Of a DNA stretch of 64,000 bases, positions 44,425 through 52,020 are shown one piece after another. Every line of letters starts with the position of its first letter. Within the stretch, counting starts at the first letter, position 1. The notes below the pieces were generated by a model. The model did no database searches. It saw only the letters and a list, made by a program, of their open reading frames with translations, and had not been told where the DNA came from. A program made the position numbers and the translations under genes. This DNA is from UBA6107 sp964533735. Its GTDB lineage: Bacteria; Chloroflexota; Anaerolineae; Anaerolineales; Anaerolineaceae. The stretch covers positions 192,916-256,915 of the forward strand of contig CAZHMD010000002.1 of the NCBI GenBank assembly GCA_964533735.1, given 5' to 3'.

Positions 44425-46065
44425 TTATACGGATTCTTTGGCCGCTTCAGGTTTGGGCAAGCGCTTTTCGGGGATGACCAGGGAGAGAACATTCTTGATG
44501 CCGAGGGTGGCGACGAGGTTGTAGAGGAAGGCGATGAAGCCGATGCTGATGATGGTGCCGCCGATGATGGCAGCCAGGGTGAAGGGAGTGAATTCACCGC
44601 CAGTGTAGAGGGTGCGGCGCAGCATGCCTTTTGAACCAGCCCAACCCATGGCGTAAGCCATACCCACGGATCCGATCAACCAGAACCACAGATGCACGTT
44701 GATCAATTTCTTGTACTTGAACTCCAGTCCGGTGAGCATGGGTACCAATGCGTAGATGACCGAGAAGAGCATGGTGCCCACACCAGTGAGGAGGAAGGTG
44801 TGCGCGTGCAGGGCAACCACCCACTGGGTGTTGTGGAAGATCATATTGAGCCCCACATTAGCCTGGATGAGCCCGGCGATGCCGCCCATGACAAAGCCGA
44901 ACATGGACCCGAGCACAAATTTCATCGGCGGAGACATCTTCACCGGGCGGGCCTGCCAGATAGTCATAAGAGAGACGAATATGGTGAGCCCCATGGTGAA
45001 GTACTCCCCCCAGGTGATGAGCTGCCCGGAGAGCAGTTTCATCCACATGGGCTGGGAGGTATCCCCCAGCAGGTGATGGCTCCAAACGCCCATGGAGACC
45101 AGCAGGTCGACCATGATGACGGTCTTGACCACGTTGGCTCCGTAGAGGGGACGCCCGGTGAGCAGCGGTACCAGGAGGTACCACACTCCGGCGGTGTAGA
45201 TGAGGGCGTTGCCGTCCGCCACCATATCCAGCCCCCACCAGTAGACATTCTTGAAGATGAGCGCATCCACCGCCAGGGGGTTAAGCGGATTGCCAAAGAG
45301 GGCAAAGAGACCATAGACAAGAATGAGCACGCCTGCGGAAAGGAGGACAATGGCGTTGATGACGGTATCAATGGAGCCGCGGGCAACCGCCACGATGAAT
45401 ACCGGCATGCCGTTGTAATCCATGTTGACGGCTTTTTTATCCTCTTTGCCGAGCAACTTCATCAGACGGGGGATGCCAAAGGCAGCGCGCAGGAATTGAC
45501 CGAGAGTATAAGAACCCTCGCCGTTTTTGCTCAGGACGGTCTTGAAGATGTTATAGGAGAAGAGGAGGATATTGACCATGATGGCGGCGGCACCGAGCAT
45601 GAAGAAGACGCTGCCGAGTACGGGTACACGGTCAAAGGCAACTGGCAGAGGCCAGTAAAGGGTGTAGAGCGCGTTGAAGAGACCGAAGAAGCCGGATGCC
45701 CAGCACACCATCACCCCGACGATCTGCAGCCAGAAGTTGGTGACCACCAGTTTGGGGTGCTTGACCGGTTTCTTGATGAGGAAGGGCACGAGGAAATAGA
45801 ATGCACCGAAGACAGCCATATAGACAAAGCCGTAAATGCCCACGATGGGGTGCGCGGTGAGCATGGCGTAATACAGTTCGGGGGTCGTCGGTTCAATATC
45901 ACCAGGGCGAATCGAGTTGAGGAAGGTTTCCATGCCGTGCAGCGAGTCGATATCGTACTGCTGGGTGCGCATGAGCATGCCTTCGAATCCTGAAAGCGCC
46001 AGGAAGAGGAGAGCCACCACCGCGAAGCGCAGGGTCCATTTTTCCATCCAACCAAGTTTATTCAT
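44425..46065 (-). CDS. Heme-copper oxidase-superfamily subunit I, NO-reductase-like
   Basis: 546 residues with about 12-14 hydrophobic segments. Conserved heme and metal ligands: H72 (YYAMLTAHPIVGIYGF), H330-H331 (VWSHHLLGD) and H420/H422 (VVALHAHTFLLTG). Oxygen reductases have HPEVY in helix VI; here that place reads YWWGLDMVADGNALIY, so the helix-VI His and the cross-linked Tyr are lost and Asp280/Asp284 are near the site. This pattern is known from nitric oxide reductase families outside the cNOR/qNOR group. I therefore read it as a quinol- or cytochrome-linked NO reductase rather than an oxidase (inference). Confidence 0.82.
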   Translation of the reverse strand: MNKLGWMEKWTLRFAVVALLFLALSGFEGMLMRTQQYDIDSLHGMETFLNSIRPGDIEPTTPELYYAMLTAHPIVGIYGFVYMAVFGAFYFLVPFLIKKPVKHPKLVVTNFWLQIVGVMVCWASGFFGLFNALYTLYWPLPVAFDRVPVLGSVFFMLGAAAIMVNILLFSYNIFKTVLSKNGEGSYTLGQFLRAAFGIPRLMKLLGKEDKKAVNMDYNGMPVFIVAVARGSIDTVINAIVLLSAGVLILVYGLFALFGNPLNPLAVDALIFKNVYWWGLDMVADGNALIYTAGVWYLLVPLLTGRPLYGANVVKTVIMVDLLVSMGVWSHHLLGDTSQPMWMKLLSGQLITWGEYFTMGLTIFVSLMTIWQARPVKMSPPMKFVLGSMFGFVMGGIAGLIQANVGLNMIFHNTQWVVALHAHTFLLTGVGTMLFSVIYALVPMLTGLEFKYKKLINVHLWFWLIGSVGMAYAMGWAGSKGMLRRTLYTGGEFTPFTLAAIIGGTIISIGFIAFLYNLVATLGIKNVLSLVIPEKRLPKPEAAKESV

Positions 46066-46078
46066 GGGGGCCTCCTCC

Positions 46079-46495
46079 TTATTTCACCGCGATCGCGTCA
46101 CGCACGACCATGTCTGAATGTTTGGGTCCGGAGTACTCGGTGGAGCGCACATCGTACATGCCGGACTCGTCGAACTTCCAAATGATGGTGTTTTCCCGGC
46201 CGGGGAGCACCTGCATCTGGAAGACCATGCTGTTGTCCTGGCGGAAGACGCCAAAGCCGTAAGTGACATCAGCGGAGGTGGCGGAGAACTGCACGTACTC
46301 GCCAACCTTGACCTCCACCGGAGACTCCATGGTGATGACGTTGTCCGCGTACGACACCTTGACCACCTGGGCGGGAACGGGGTTCTGCCACAGCTGCCAG
46401 GTCTGCCAGGGGATGAGGGAGGAAAGCGTGACCGCATTGACAATGACAAAGACAACAATCAAAATGTAAAGCCACCTTCGTTCTGCTTTTTCCAT
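46079..46495 (-). CDS. Oxidase subunit II-like cupredoxin domain without CuA
   Basis: 138 residues: one N-terminal membrane segment (LYILIVVFVIVNAVTLSSLIPW), then a cupredoxin fold. The usual CuA loop CxExCGxxHxxM reads STEYSGPKHSDM at 118-129, so both bridging Cys are Ser, and the earlier His is Tyr79. Only the Glu, H126 and M129 remain. The protein cannot bind a CuA centre, so electrons must enter another way, for example straight from quinol. It lies 13 bp upstream of subunit I. Confidence 0.83.
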   Translation of the reverse strand: MEKAERRWLYILIVVFVIVNAVTLSSLIPWQTWQLWQNPVPAQVVKVSYADNVITMESPVEVKVGEYVQFSATSADVTYGFGVFRQDNSMVFQMQVLPGRENTIIWKFDESGMYDVRSTEYSGPKHSDMVVRDAIAVK

Positions 46496-46496
46496 C

Positions 46497-46601
46497 TTAT
46501 TTGCCTTTCTCCTTTACCAGGAATGCAAAGATGAAGAAAAATACAGCAACGAGCGCGACGAGGGCTGTATAAATCCACCACACCACTTCGGATAAATGCA
46601 T
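46497..46601 (-). CDS. 34-residue membrane protein, small oxidase subunit
   Basis: MHLSEVVWWIYTALVALVAV then FFFIFAFLVKEKGK: a single hydrophobic helix with a positively charged end, inside-facing. AAGGAGG lies six bases before the ATG, and the stop is two bases before subunit II. Position and size are like the IIa subunits of ba3-type oxidases. It is too short for most automatic finders. Confidence 0.75.
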   Translation of the reverse strand: MHLSEVVWWIYTALVALVAVFFFIFAFLVKEKGK

Positions 46602-46644
46602 GATGTCCTCCTTACTTGAATTAGGTGCCTGTAAAACCAGAAAG

Positions 46645-46686
46645 ATTGTAGCAATCTAATTGTACAAACTCCATGACATTAATCAA
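46645..46686 (-). promoter_or_regulatory. FNR/NnrR-like box and -10 for the NO-reductase-like operon
   Basis: On the minus strand, 46686-46673 reads TTGATTAATGTCAT, close to the FNR/DNR-type palindrome TTGAY-N4-RTCAA with one mismatch at the last base. A TACAAT (46650-46645) lies so that the box is centred 41.5 bases from the predicted start near 46638, the position used by class II activators. No good -35 is present, as expected for activated promoters. Confidence 0.55.
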
Positions 46687-46703
46687 GTGGGTGAGAGAAA
46701 TGA

Positions 46704-46709
46704 TATAAT
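46704..46709 (+). promoter_or_regulatory. -10 box of the tRNA promoter
   Basis: A perfect TATAAT lies 15 bases before the mature 5' end of the tRNA. No clear -35 is seen at 17-18 bp; an ATGACA lies 25 bp away. Confidence 0.5.
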
Positions 46710-46723
46710 TTGCCTGTCCGATA

Positions 46724-46796
46724 GGACCCGTAGCTCAGTGGTTAGAGCGCGCGGCTCATAACCGCTTGGTCGCAGGTTCGATCCCTGCCGGGTCCA
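46724..46796 (+). tRNA. tRNA-Met (CAU anticodon)
   Basis: The acceptor GGACCCG pairs with CGGGTCC; the D stem is GCTC/GAGC, anticodon stem GCGG/CCGC with loop CTCATAA (CAU at 46757-46759), variable loop TGGTC and T stem GCAGG/CCTGC with loop TTCGATC. The first anticodon pair (C27-T43) is mismatched. The 3' CCA is not encoded. CAU could also be read as Ile2 after modification, but the body resembles elongator tRNA-Met. Confidence 0.93.
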
Positions 46797-46996
46797 CCTT
46801 CCATTGCCAATTTACATTTTGGTCGCAGGCACCCGGAGGGGTGTAATATTCCCCTCTCGCTCCGCTCGGGGGTGCAACAACCGCTACGATCCCTGCCAGG
46901 TCCACCTTCCATTGCCAATTTACATTTTGGTCGCAGGCACCATTTACCCACAGGGCACTCCGCGGGTGTAATAATTCGATCCCTGCCGGGTCCACA
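46779..46996 (+). repeat. Partial copies of the tRNA-Met 3' half with shared spacer
   Basis: The tRNA end CGATCCCTGCCGGGTCCAC is repeated at 46887-46906 (one base change) and 46977-46996. The 40-bp piece after it (CTTCCATTGCCAATTTACAT ... GGTCGCAGGCACC) is found twice, at about 46797-46838 and 46905-46944. Each copy is followed by a different hairpin-rich filler. The last copy ends just before the tRNA terminator. Such ends are typical of repeated recombination or integration at the tRNA. Confidence 0.7.
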
Positions 46997-46999
46997 AAA

Positions 47000-47030
47000 C
47001 CATTGAAAAGGTTTTTTCAATGGCTTTTTA
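47000..47030 (+). terminator. Rho-independent terminator downstream of tRNA repeats
   Basis: CCATTGAAAA pairs with TTTTCAATGG around a 4-base loop, followed by CTTTTTATT. It lies right after the last tRNA fragment, so it ended the tRNA transcript before the duplications arose or still does. Confidence 0.8.
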
Positions 47031-47352
47031 TTAAATAGATCGAAATCCTCTTTCAATAAATTGTTTTTGTTTTATTTTAAAAGTGGGAACGAATGGAAAG
47101 CGAATGTTTTTTGACTTCAAAAAGTAGCAAAGCGGTTCGAATTGTTTCCTTGAATCAAAAAGATTCAATTAGAATACTTACCCATTAACCTGAGAATATT
47201 TGGCGGCATTGCAACACACATTATAGCACATAAGTTCTATAATTGTCAAGTGTTTTTAGAAATTTTAAGGTAACTCATAATTTTGGGCGGTTAACCGATT
47301 TTCTTTTTTAGCGAGGACTTTGTATAATTATTTGGATGGGGAGGGAAAGCAA
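47031..47352. other. AT-rich intergenic stretch, no gene seen
   Basis: About 320 bases between the tRNA region and the next gene. It holds no convincing gene on either strand. A TATAAT at 47323-47328 could be the -10 for the small protein at 47353, with a weak -35. Confidence 0.6.
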
Positions 47353-47616
47353 ATGTTCAACCTTTTTATGAAGAAGCTCGCCACGGATACATCAGCAGAA
47401 GAGATCAGCAGGATCAAGACGCTCCTGGCGCATAACAGCATCAAGTTTGAGGTGATGATCGCCCGCGGAGGAACGGGGTCAAGGTATGAGAGCCACACCA
47501 ATCTGCGGTCCAGCCCGGTGATGCATGGGATAGCCCCTGAACCGGTGTTCATTTACACAGTTTACGTGAAGCACAAAGACTATGCCCGTGCCAGGCAGTT
47601 GGTTTTAGGGGCGTAG
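47353..47616 (+). CDS. Small hypothetical protein, DUF2007-like
   Basis: 87 residues starting MFNLFMKK; GGGGAGGG lies 8 bases before the ATG. The layout (ISRIKTLLAHNSIKFEVMIA ... FIYTVYVKHKDYARARQLV) is like DUF2007 'signal-transducing' proteins that bear a short ferredoxin-like fold. No catalytic residues are apparent. It is followed by palindromic repeats. Confidence 0.6.
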   Translation: MFNLFMKKLATDTSAEEISRIKTLLAHNSIKFEVMIARGGTGSRYESHTNLRSSPVMHGIAPEPVFIYTVYVKHKDYARARQLVLGA

Positions 47617-47640
47617 TTTTTTAAATAAGCGAACAATTAT

Positions 47641-47702
47641 TGGTGGGTTTTCAACCCACCCTACCCGCTTAGTACCAAGAGTGGTGCGGCAGTGCCGCAC
47701 CC
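47641..47702. repeat. Two palindromic repeats (REP-like)
   Basis: GGTGGGTTTTCAACCCACC at 47642-47660 and GGTGCGGCAGTGCCGCACC at 47683-47701 are perfect or near-perfect palindromes, each followed by CCTAC. They sit between two small genes. Such palindromes with CCTAC are common dispersed repeats; either could also end transcripts. Confidence 0.7.
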
Positions 47703-47749
47703 TACACACTTTGATGACATACATATTTCTGCCTATAAGGAGTCAAAAA

Positions 47750-48109
47750 ATGTCAGATAGCTGTTCTTTTCTTCACAAAAAACACGTCTTGGAAGCAAAA
47801 GTAACAGGTTCCAACCTACCGTTAATTCGATGTTTAAGGTGTCGACGCCAATGGGATCACTACGGCTACGAAAGAATTCCATCCTTATTCAAAAGCTGGA
47901 AAGCATGGGAGGCTTCAGCAAGCACTCTTTCTCAATCACCTGAATACGGACTTTCCAAATTCATCACTTTGCATGCGGATGAACTTAATCCCGTGCTGGT
48001 AGAGTATGTTATCAAATCACTCAAAATACAGGATAAGGATACAATCGTTGCACTTCGTGAGATGGGGAAGGAAAAGCGATTTAATATTGCCAATCAGCTG
48101 TTCAAATAA
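47750..48109 (+). CDS. Hypothetical protein with CxxC motif
   Basis: 119 residues from the ATG at 47750, with AAGGAG seven bases upstream. LPLIRCLRCRRQWDHYGYERIP has one zinc-ribbon-like CxxC; the rest is helical (LNPVLVEYVIKSLKIQDKDTI). It is not recognised. An earlier ATG at 47681 falls in the palindromic repeats and is unlikely. Confidence 0.55.
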   Translation: MSDSCSFLHKKHVLEAKVTGSNLPLIRCLRCRRQWDHYGYERIPSLFKSWKAWEASASTLSQSPEYGLSKFITLHADELNPVLVEYVIKSLKIQDKDTIVALREMGKEKRFNIANQLFK

Positions 48110-48432
48110 AAAGTGACCTGCCCCCAAAAACTGATCCAAGAAATAGTGGGTAATAATTAGAAAACTAGAATCGAAATTATTTAGAAATAAATGATTGTGA
48201 ATTATTGAACCCAAATCGGAATTGAGTATTTATCCGCTTGGTCGCAAGCTCCACACCCCTTGAAGTCAAAACCTAATCACTTGCTCACTTGATGATCTGA
48301 AAGAGGCTGCTTTCGTCCTCCGTCCAGAGGCGGATAGCTGGAGAGACAACCTCCCCCTGCAGGCATTACTCAAAATTCCATTTTGATTGTAAAATTTAGC
48401 CAGTCTCCGGAAATTCATGGGGGAAATCTATT
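48110..48432. other. Intergenic stretch with a tRNA-like fragment and gene remnant
   Basis: This 323-bp gap holds CCGCTTGGTCGCA at about 48234-48246, identical to the tRNA-Met anticodon-stem side and variable loop, and a decayed gene end on the minus strand (see 48285-48362). Nothing else is convincing. Confidence 0.5.
48285..48362 (-). pseudogene. Remnant 3' end of a spermidine-synthase-like paralogue
   Basis: On the minus strand the last 26 codons read ...VVSPAIRLWTEDESSLFQIIK and a stop. The gene at 49752-51836 ends AIKLWTDDYSNLFQIIR, so 12 of the last 16 residues match. The frame is closed by TAA just upstream, so only the end of the old gene survives. It points to a tandem copy that decayed, with the GT87 gene now between. 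Confidence 0.65.
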
Positions 48433-49722
48433 TTGGCTAAACACTTCAGGATCCCCTTTACCCAGCTTAATTATGAAGCGTGGAAACGCCTGGTCATTAC
48501 GGCTATTTGCGCGTTCTATCTGCTGCACATCGGCTACGGCATTATCAAGGGCAATTTTTTACCGGATTTTGGCGGGGACTACCTGGCTTTTTGGAGCGCG
48601 GGGAAGATCGCGGACGAAAAAGGCTACGCGTTCATTTATGATGCCGAAGAGCAAAGAAAAACGCAAATGGCCGAACTTGAAGCGTACGACGCGCTTTCAG
48701 GAGCGTCCTTAAGACCCGCGCCAATACTGCCGATCTTTGTCATTCCGTTCCAGTACCTCTCCAGATTGAACTCCAGAAGCGGATACCTGTTATGGACGGT
48801 GATCAACCTGGCGGCGTTGATCGGGTACCTGGTCTTCTTTCAACGGAAAATCCGCGGGGAAAATCAAACATCAGCAAGCGTTAAAAACATCCTGTTTCTG
48901 ACGTTAATCTCATTCCCTGTTTTTGCCAATTTCGTGCAGGGGCAGGTTAAGGTGCTGCTTGTGATCTGCATGGGCGAGTTTTTGCGGGCGGCACTCTCCA
49001 AAAAACCGCTGCCGGCGGGCGCATGGTTGGGGGGATTGCTGTTGAATCCCCAGTTGTTAATCCTCATCATCCCCAGCCTCTTTCTGCTGCGAAACTGGAA
49101 GGTGCTCTGCGGGTTCGCGGTTACTTCAATTGGGGTGCTTGGGGGATCCCTGCTGCTATCCGGTTTCGAGGGGATGAGCTCCATGGCGAACTTGTGGACG
49201 AACAATATGCCAGGGATGAGCCCGCAAACCATGATGAATTGGCGCATGCTGGGACTGCAGCTCAATTATTATTTTAATTCTTCGTTTGGGTGGGTGATTT
49301 CGGGGATAGGGGTAATCTTTACACTGCTCCTTTGCATCAAAATACTGAGGCATAAGGCGCCATTGGGATCAGCGGAATGGGTTGTGGCGGTGGCGGGGAT
49401 AATGGCGGCCACCTGCGCCGTCACCTGGCACTCGAATATCCCCATGGCGATGGTGCTCATCCCGTTCCTGATATTCCTCTTTGAGAGAAAATTGTTTTCG
49501 GACAAACTGGTTTTCTTCTGGGTATGCCTGACGCCGCTCGTTTTTATAGCAGAGTACATGCTGGGATTCATCATCCTAACAGGGGTACTCCCGGACAATT
49601 TGGTGTTCACATCATTAATGGGAATAAGCGGTTTAATATTGAATTTGCTGCTTACGGTCGCAGTTTTCAGGCGCTTAAAAGCAATCCAACCCGTTGATCA
49701 AACATCACCAGCGTCCATTTAA
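48433..49722 (+). CDS. GT87-type membrane mannosyltransferase-like protein
   Basis: 429 residues with nine to ten hydrophobic segments. After the first it reads LPDFGGDYLAFWSAGKIADEKGYAFIYD, the defining start of the DUF2029/GT87 family, with the catalytic Asp in GGDY. The start is TTG (GGGGGA upstream); an ATG at 48417 is out of frame. These enzymes use polyprenyl-phosphate mannose on the outer face. It faces the convergent spermidine-synthase-like gene with 29 bp between stops. Confidence 0.83.
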   Translation: MAKHFRIPFTQLNYEAWKRLVITAICAFYLLHIGYGIIKGNFLPDFGGDYLAFWSAGKIADEKGYAFIYDAEEQRKTQMAELEAYDALSGASLRPAPILPIFVIPFQYLSRLNSRSGYLLWTVINLAALIGYLVFFQRKIRGENQTSASVKNILFLTLISFPVFANFVQGQVKVLLVICMGEFLRAALSKKPLPAGAWLGGLLLNPQLLILIIPSLFLLRNWKVLCGFAVTSIGVLGGSLLLSGFEGMSSMANLWTNNMPGMSPQTMMNWRMLGLQLNYYFNSSFGWVISGIGVIFTLLLCIKILRHKAPLGSAEWVVAVAGIMAATCAVTWHSNIPMAMVLIPFLIFLFERKLFSDKLVFFWVCLTPLVFIAEYMLGFIILTGVLPDNLVFTSLMGISGLILNLLLTVAVFRRLKAIQPVDQTSPASI

Positions 49723-49751
49723 GACGGCTTAATAGAGGCTGCTGCAATCCA

Positions 49752-51836
49752 TTACCTGATGATCTGGAAGAGATTGCTGTAATCGTCCGTCCATAATTTG
49801 ATAGCGGTTTGATACCCATCCATCCTGTCCAATTTATCCGCGAGCGCGGGCGCTTCGAAGAGCTGCGGATTGCGGGTGAGCAGCACCCAAATGGATGGGA
49901 ACGCGGAGGGGTTATCCACGGGCTGACCATATAAGACGGCCATCTCCAGGTCGTAGAACTGCGCCAACTGCCAGAAGACGGGTTTGAAATCAAGGTGATT
50001 GTTGCTGATATTGGCAGCGATCAAGCCGTCAGGCGCGAGGTTTTGCAGATAGATGGCGAAAGCCTGGCGGGTAACCAGGTGAACCGGGGGGGCGTCTCCG
50101 CTGAAGGTATCCAGAACAAGGATATCAAAATCATTTTTGAGACCTGAGTCTAATTCGTTCTCCAGGGAAATGCGCGCGTCGCCCAGGATGATATCGGTGT
50201 CAGCCTGACTGTCTTCAATGAACGAGTAAAAACCGCCATCGCCGTTCGCCAGGTCAACAATAACCGGATTGATCTCGTAAAGGCGGTAATAATCCCCGGG
50301 CTGACCATAAGCCGCCAGGGTGCCGATGCCCAAACCGAGGACTCCCACGCGCAGACCATTTCCATAATGGGGATTGCTCATGATCGCCAGCCCAACACCG
50401 CTCTCCCGGCTGTAGTAACTGGTGGGAGTGTCGCGCAAATTCGCATCCAGCCATTGGAACCCGTGAATGGTGGTGCCATGCACGAGCACATTGGCCTTGT
50501 GTTGTTCGGCGCCAAATTCCTTCTGCAGGACATTGACCACGCCGTAGAAATTCCTGCTGGCGAAGAGATCTTTGCTGGTTGAAAAGAAAACCAGGTAAAT
50601 GACTGAACTTGTAACCACCATTGCCATGATCCCGATGAGAACACGGTATATGGAAGCTGACCTTGTTTGCGCCCGCGGAAAGGATAAGATGACAAGCATT
50701 ATCCCGACGAAAGCCAGCCCGATCTTAAACTCCCAATAGCCGCGGAAAATGAACGGGGCGATGAGATTGACGATTATCCCGCCGATGGCGCCGCCGATGG
50801 AGACCATAAGGTAAAAACGGGTAAGATGCGAGGCATGCGGACGAAGGGCATACAGTTCCCCGTGACAGATCATGGTGATGGTAAACAGCAGGAAGTTGTA
50901 AATGATTATCTGAATAACGTAGTTGGTTAGCGGATTAAGGTAGATATAGATCAAACCGCCGACCGCCAGCGAAAATAAAATGGTAAAGATCTGGCGCTGG
51001 TACCAGCGCTTGCTTGAAAATGCCAGAACAAATGAAAACAGGTAGATGCCCAGGGGAAGGACCCAGAGGAAGGGGATCACCGCCACCTGTTGGGCAATCT
51101 CATTGGTTACAGCCAAGAACATGAGGCAAGCCAACGCACTCAAGACGATCCACAGGAACTGGCTGCCTTTTTTGAGTTTTTGCGTGACCTCAGGAATTGG
51201 GTCGTTTTCAACAGGGGTTGTCGCCTGGACATTGCGCTTTAGCTGGAGGGCGTTATAAGCAGCAATGAGCACGAAGAGGAGGTAACCGCCTGCCCAAATC
51301 CAACCCTGGCTTTGAATAGTGAGCATGGGTTCGATGACGACCGGGTAGAGGATCAACCCAAGGAGGGAACCGATATTGGACAGCGCATACAGCCAGTAAG
51401 GGGAACGCCCGGGGTTTTTGCGGCTAAACCAGGCCTGCATAAGCGGGCTATTGGTGGATAAGACAAAGAACGGCAGCCCCACGCTGATGGTGAGGAGGAA
51501 AAAAATGTAAAGGAAGGGGGAGGTGATACTCTCAGGCTTCCAGGCTGAGGCCGGCGTGATGGGCGAAGGCCAGACGTTCCATAAATAAATGACCAGGCAA
51601 ACAGAAATCCCCATGAGGATGAGGTGAATGATGGTCTGCCTTTGAGTGGTTTTTCGTTTTACCAGCCAATTGGCATAAGCATAACCGCCCGTGAGGGCGA
51701 TCTCAAAAAAGAGCATCGCGGAGGTCCAGACCGACGGGGTGCCGCCAAACCAGGGGAGCAGGGTTTTTGAAATGATGGGCTGGATTTGGAAGAGAAGGAA
51801 AGCGGAGAGGAAAATGGAAAGCGCGAAGTTGAGCAT
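49752..51836 (-). CDS. Fused membrane / spermidine-synthase-like protein
   Basis: 694 residues. The N-terminal 400 residues form about 10-12 membrane segments (MFS-like), then a cytosolic Rossmann domain with VGVLGLGIGTLAAYG, RLYEINP and DTFSGDAPPVHLVTRQAF, as in spermidine synthases, though the Asp used for the aminopropyl donor is not clear. Proteins of this kind are widespread but not understood; they may move or methylate a small molecule. A partial relic of a second copy lies at 48285-48362. Confidence 0.8.
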   Translation of the reverse strand: MLNFALSIFLSAFLLFQIQPIISKTLLPWFGGTPSVWTSAMLFFEIALTGGYAYANWLVKRKTTQRQTIIHLILMGISVCLVIYLWNVWPSPITPASAWKPESITSPFLYIFFLLTISVGLPFFVLSTNSPLMQAWFSRKNPGRSPYWLYALSNIGSLLGLILYPVVIEPMLTIQSQGWIWAGGYLLFVLIAAYNALQLKRNVQATTPVENDPIPEVTQKLKKGSQFLWIVLSALACLMFLAVTNEIAQQVAVIPFLWVLPLGIYLFSFVLAFSSKRWYQRQIFTILFSLAVGGLIYIYLNPLTNYVIQIIIYNFLLFTITMICHGELYALRPHASHLTRFYLMVSIGGAIGGIIVNLIAPFIFRGYWEFKIGLAFVGIMLVILSFPRAQTRSASIYRVLIGIMAMVVTSSVIYLVFFSTSKDLFASRNFYGVVNVLQKEFGAEQHKANVLVHGTTIHGFQWLDANLRDTPTSYYSRESGVGLAIMSNPHYGNGLRVGVLGLGIGTLAAYGQPGDYYRLYEINPVIVDLANGDGGFYSFIEDSQADTDIILGDARISLENELDSGLKNDFDILVLDTFSGDAPPVHLVTRQAFAIYLQNLAPDGLIAANISNNHLDFKPVFWQLAQFYDLEMAVLYGQPVDNPSAFPSIWVLLTRNPQLFEAPALADKLDRMDGYQTAIKLWTDDYSNLFQIIR

Positions 51837-52020
51837 GGGACCACCTTGTTCCTGTTTTTGTGGATTAATTTTATTATACCCATTGGAACGTATTCACAGC
51901 TTTCCGGGCTACCAATTTAACAAGAATGTATACTGCTGACGTGATGCTGTCTGCGGTTGATCACCGAAATATCTCCGGCGTTTATAATCAGGACATGAGT
52001 TGATTACTGTGGAGGGAAAC

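Noticed and set aside
44692..45993. 433-codon plus-strand open frame opposite the oxidase subunit I gene
   Set aside because: Extremely rich in His, Glu and Asp, as expected from reading a hydrophobic protein gene backwards; the minus-strand gene has clear family motifs.
44425..46601. Calling the operon a standard cytochrome c oxidase
   Set aside because: Subunit I lacks HPEVY and subunit II lacks CuA ligands, so a normal oxidase label would mislead.
46742..47056. Open frame on the minus strand across the tRNA repeats
   Set aside because: It reads through the tRNA and its repeat copies, with repeated peptides (CDQNVNW-type) that come only from the DNA duplication; no ribosome site.
47617..47749. 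CRISPR-like palindromes
   Set aside because: Only two different palindromes, with no equal spacers or repeat series; no cas genes in the window.
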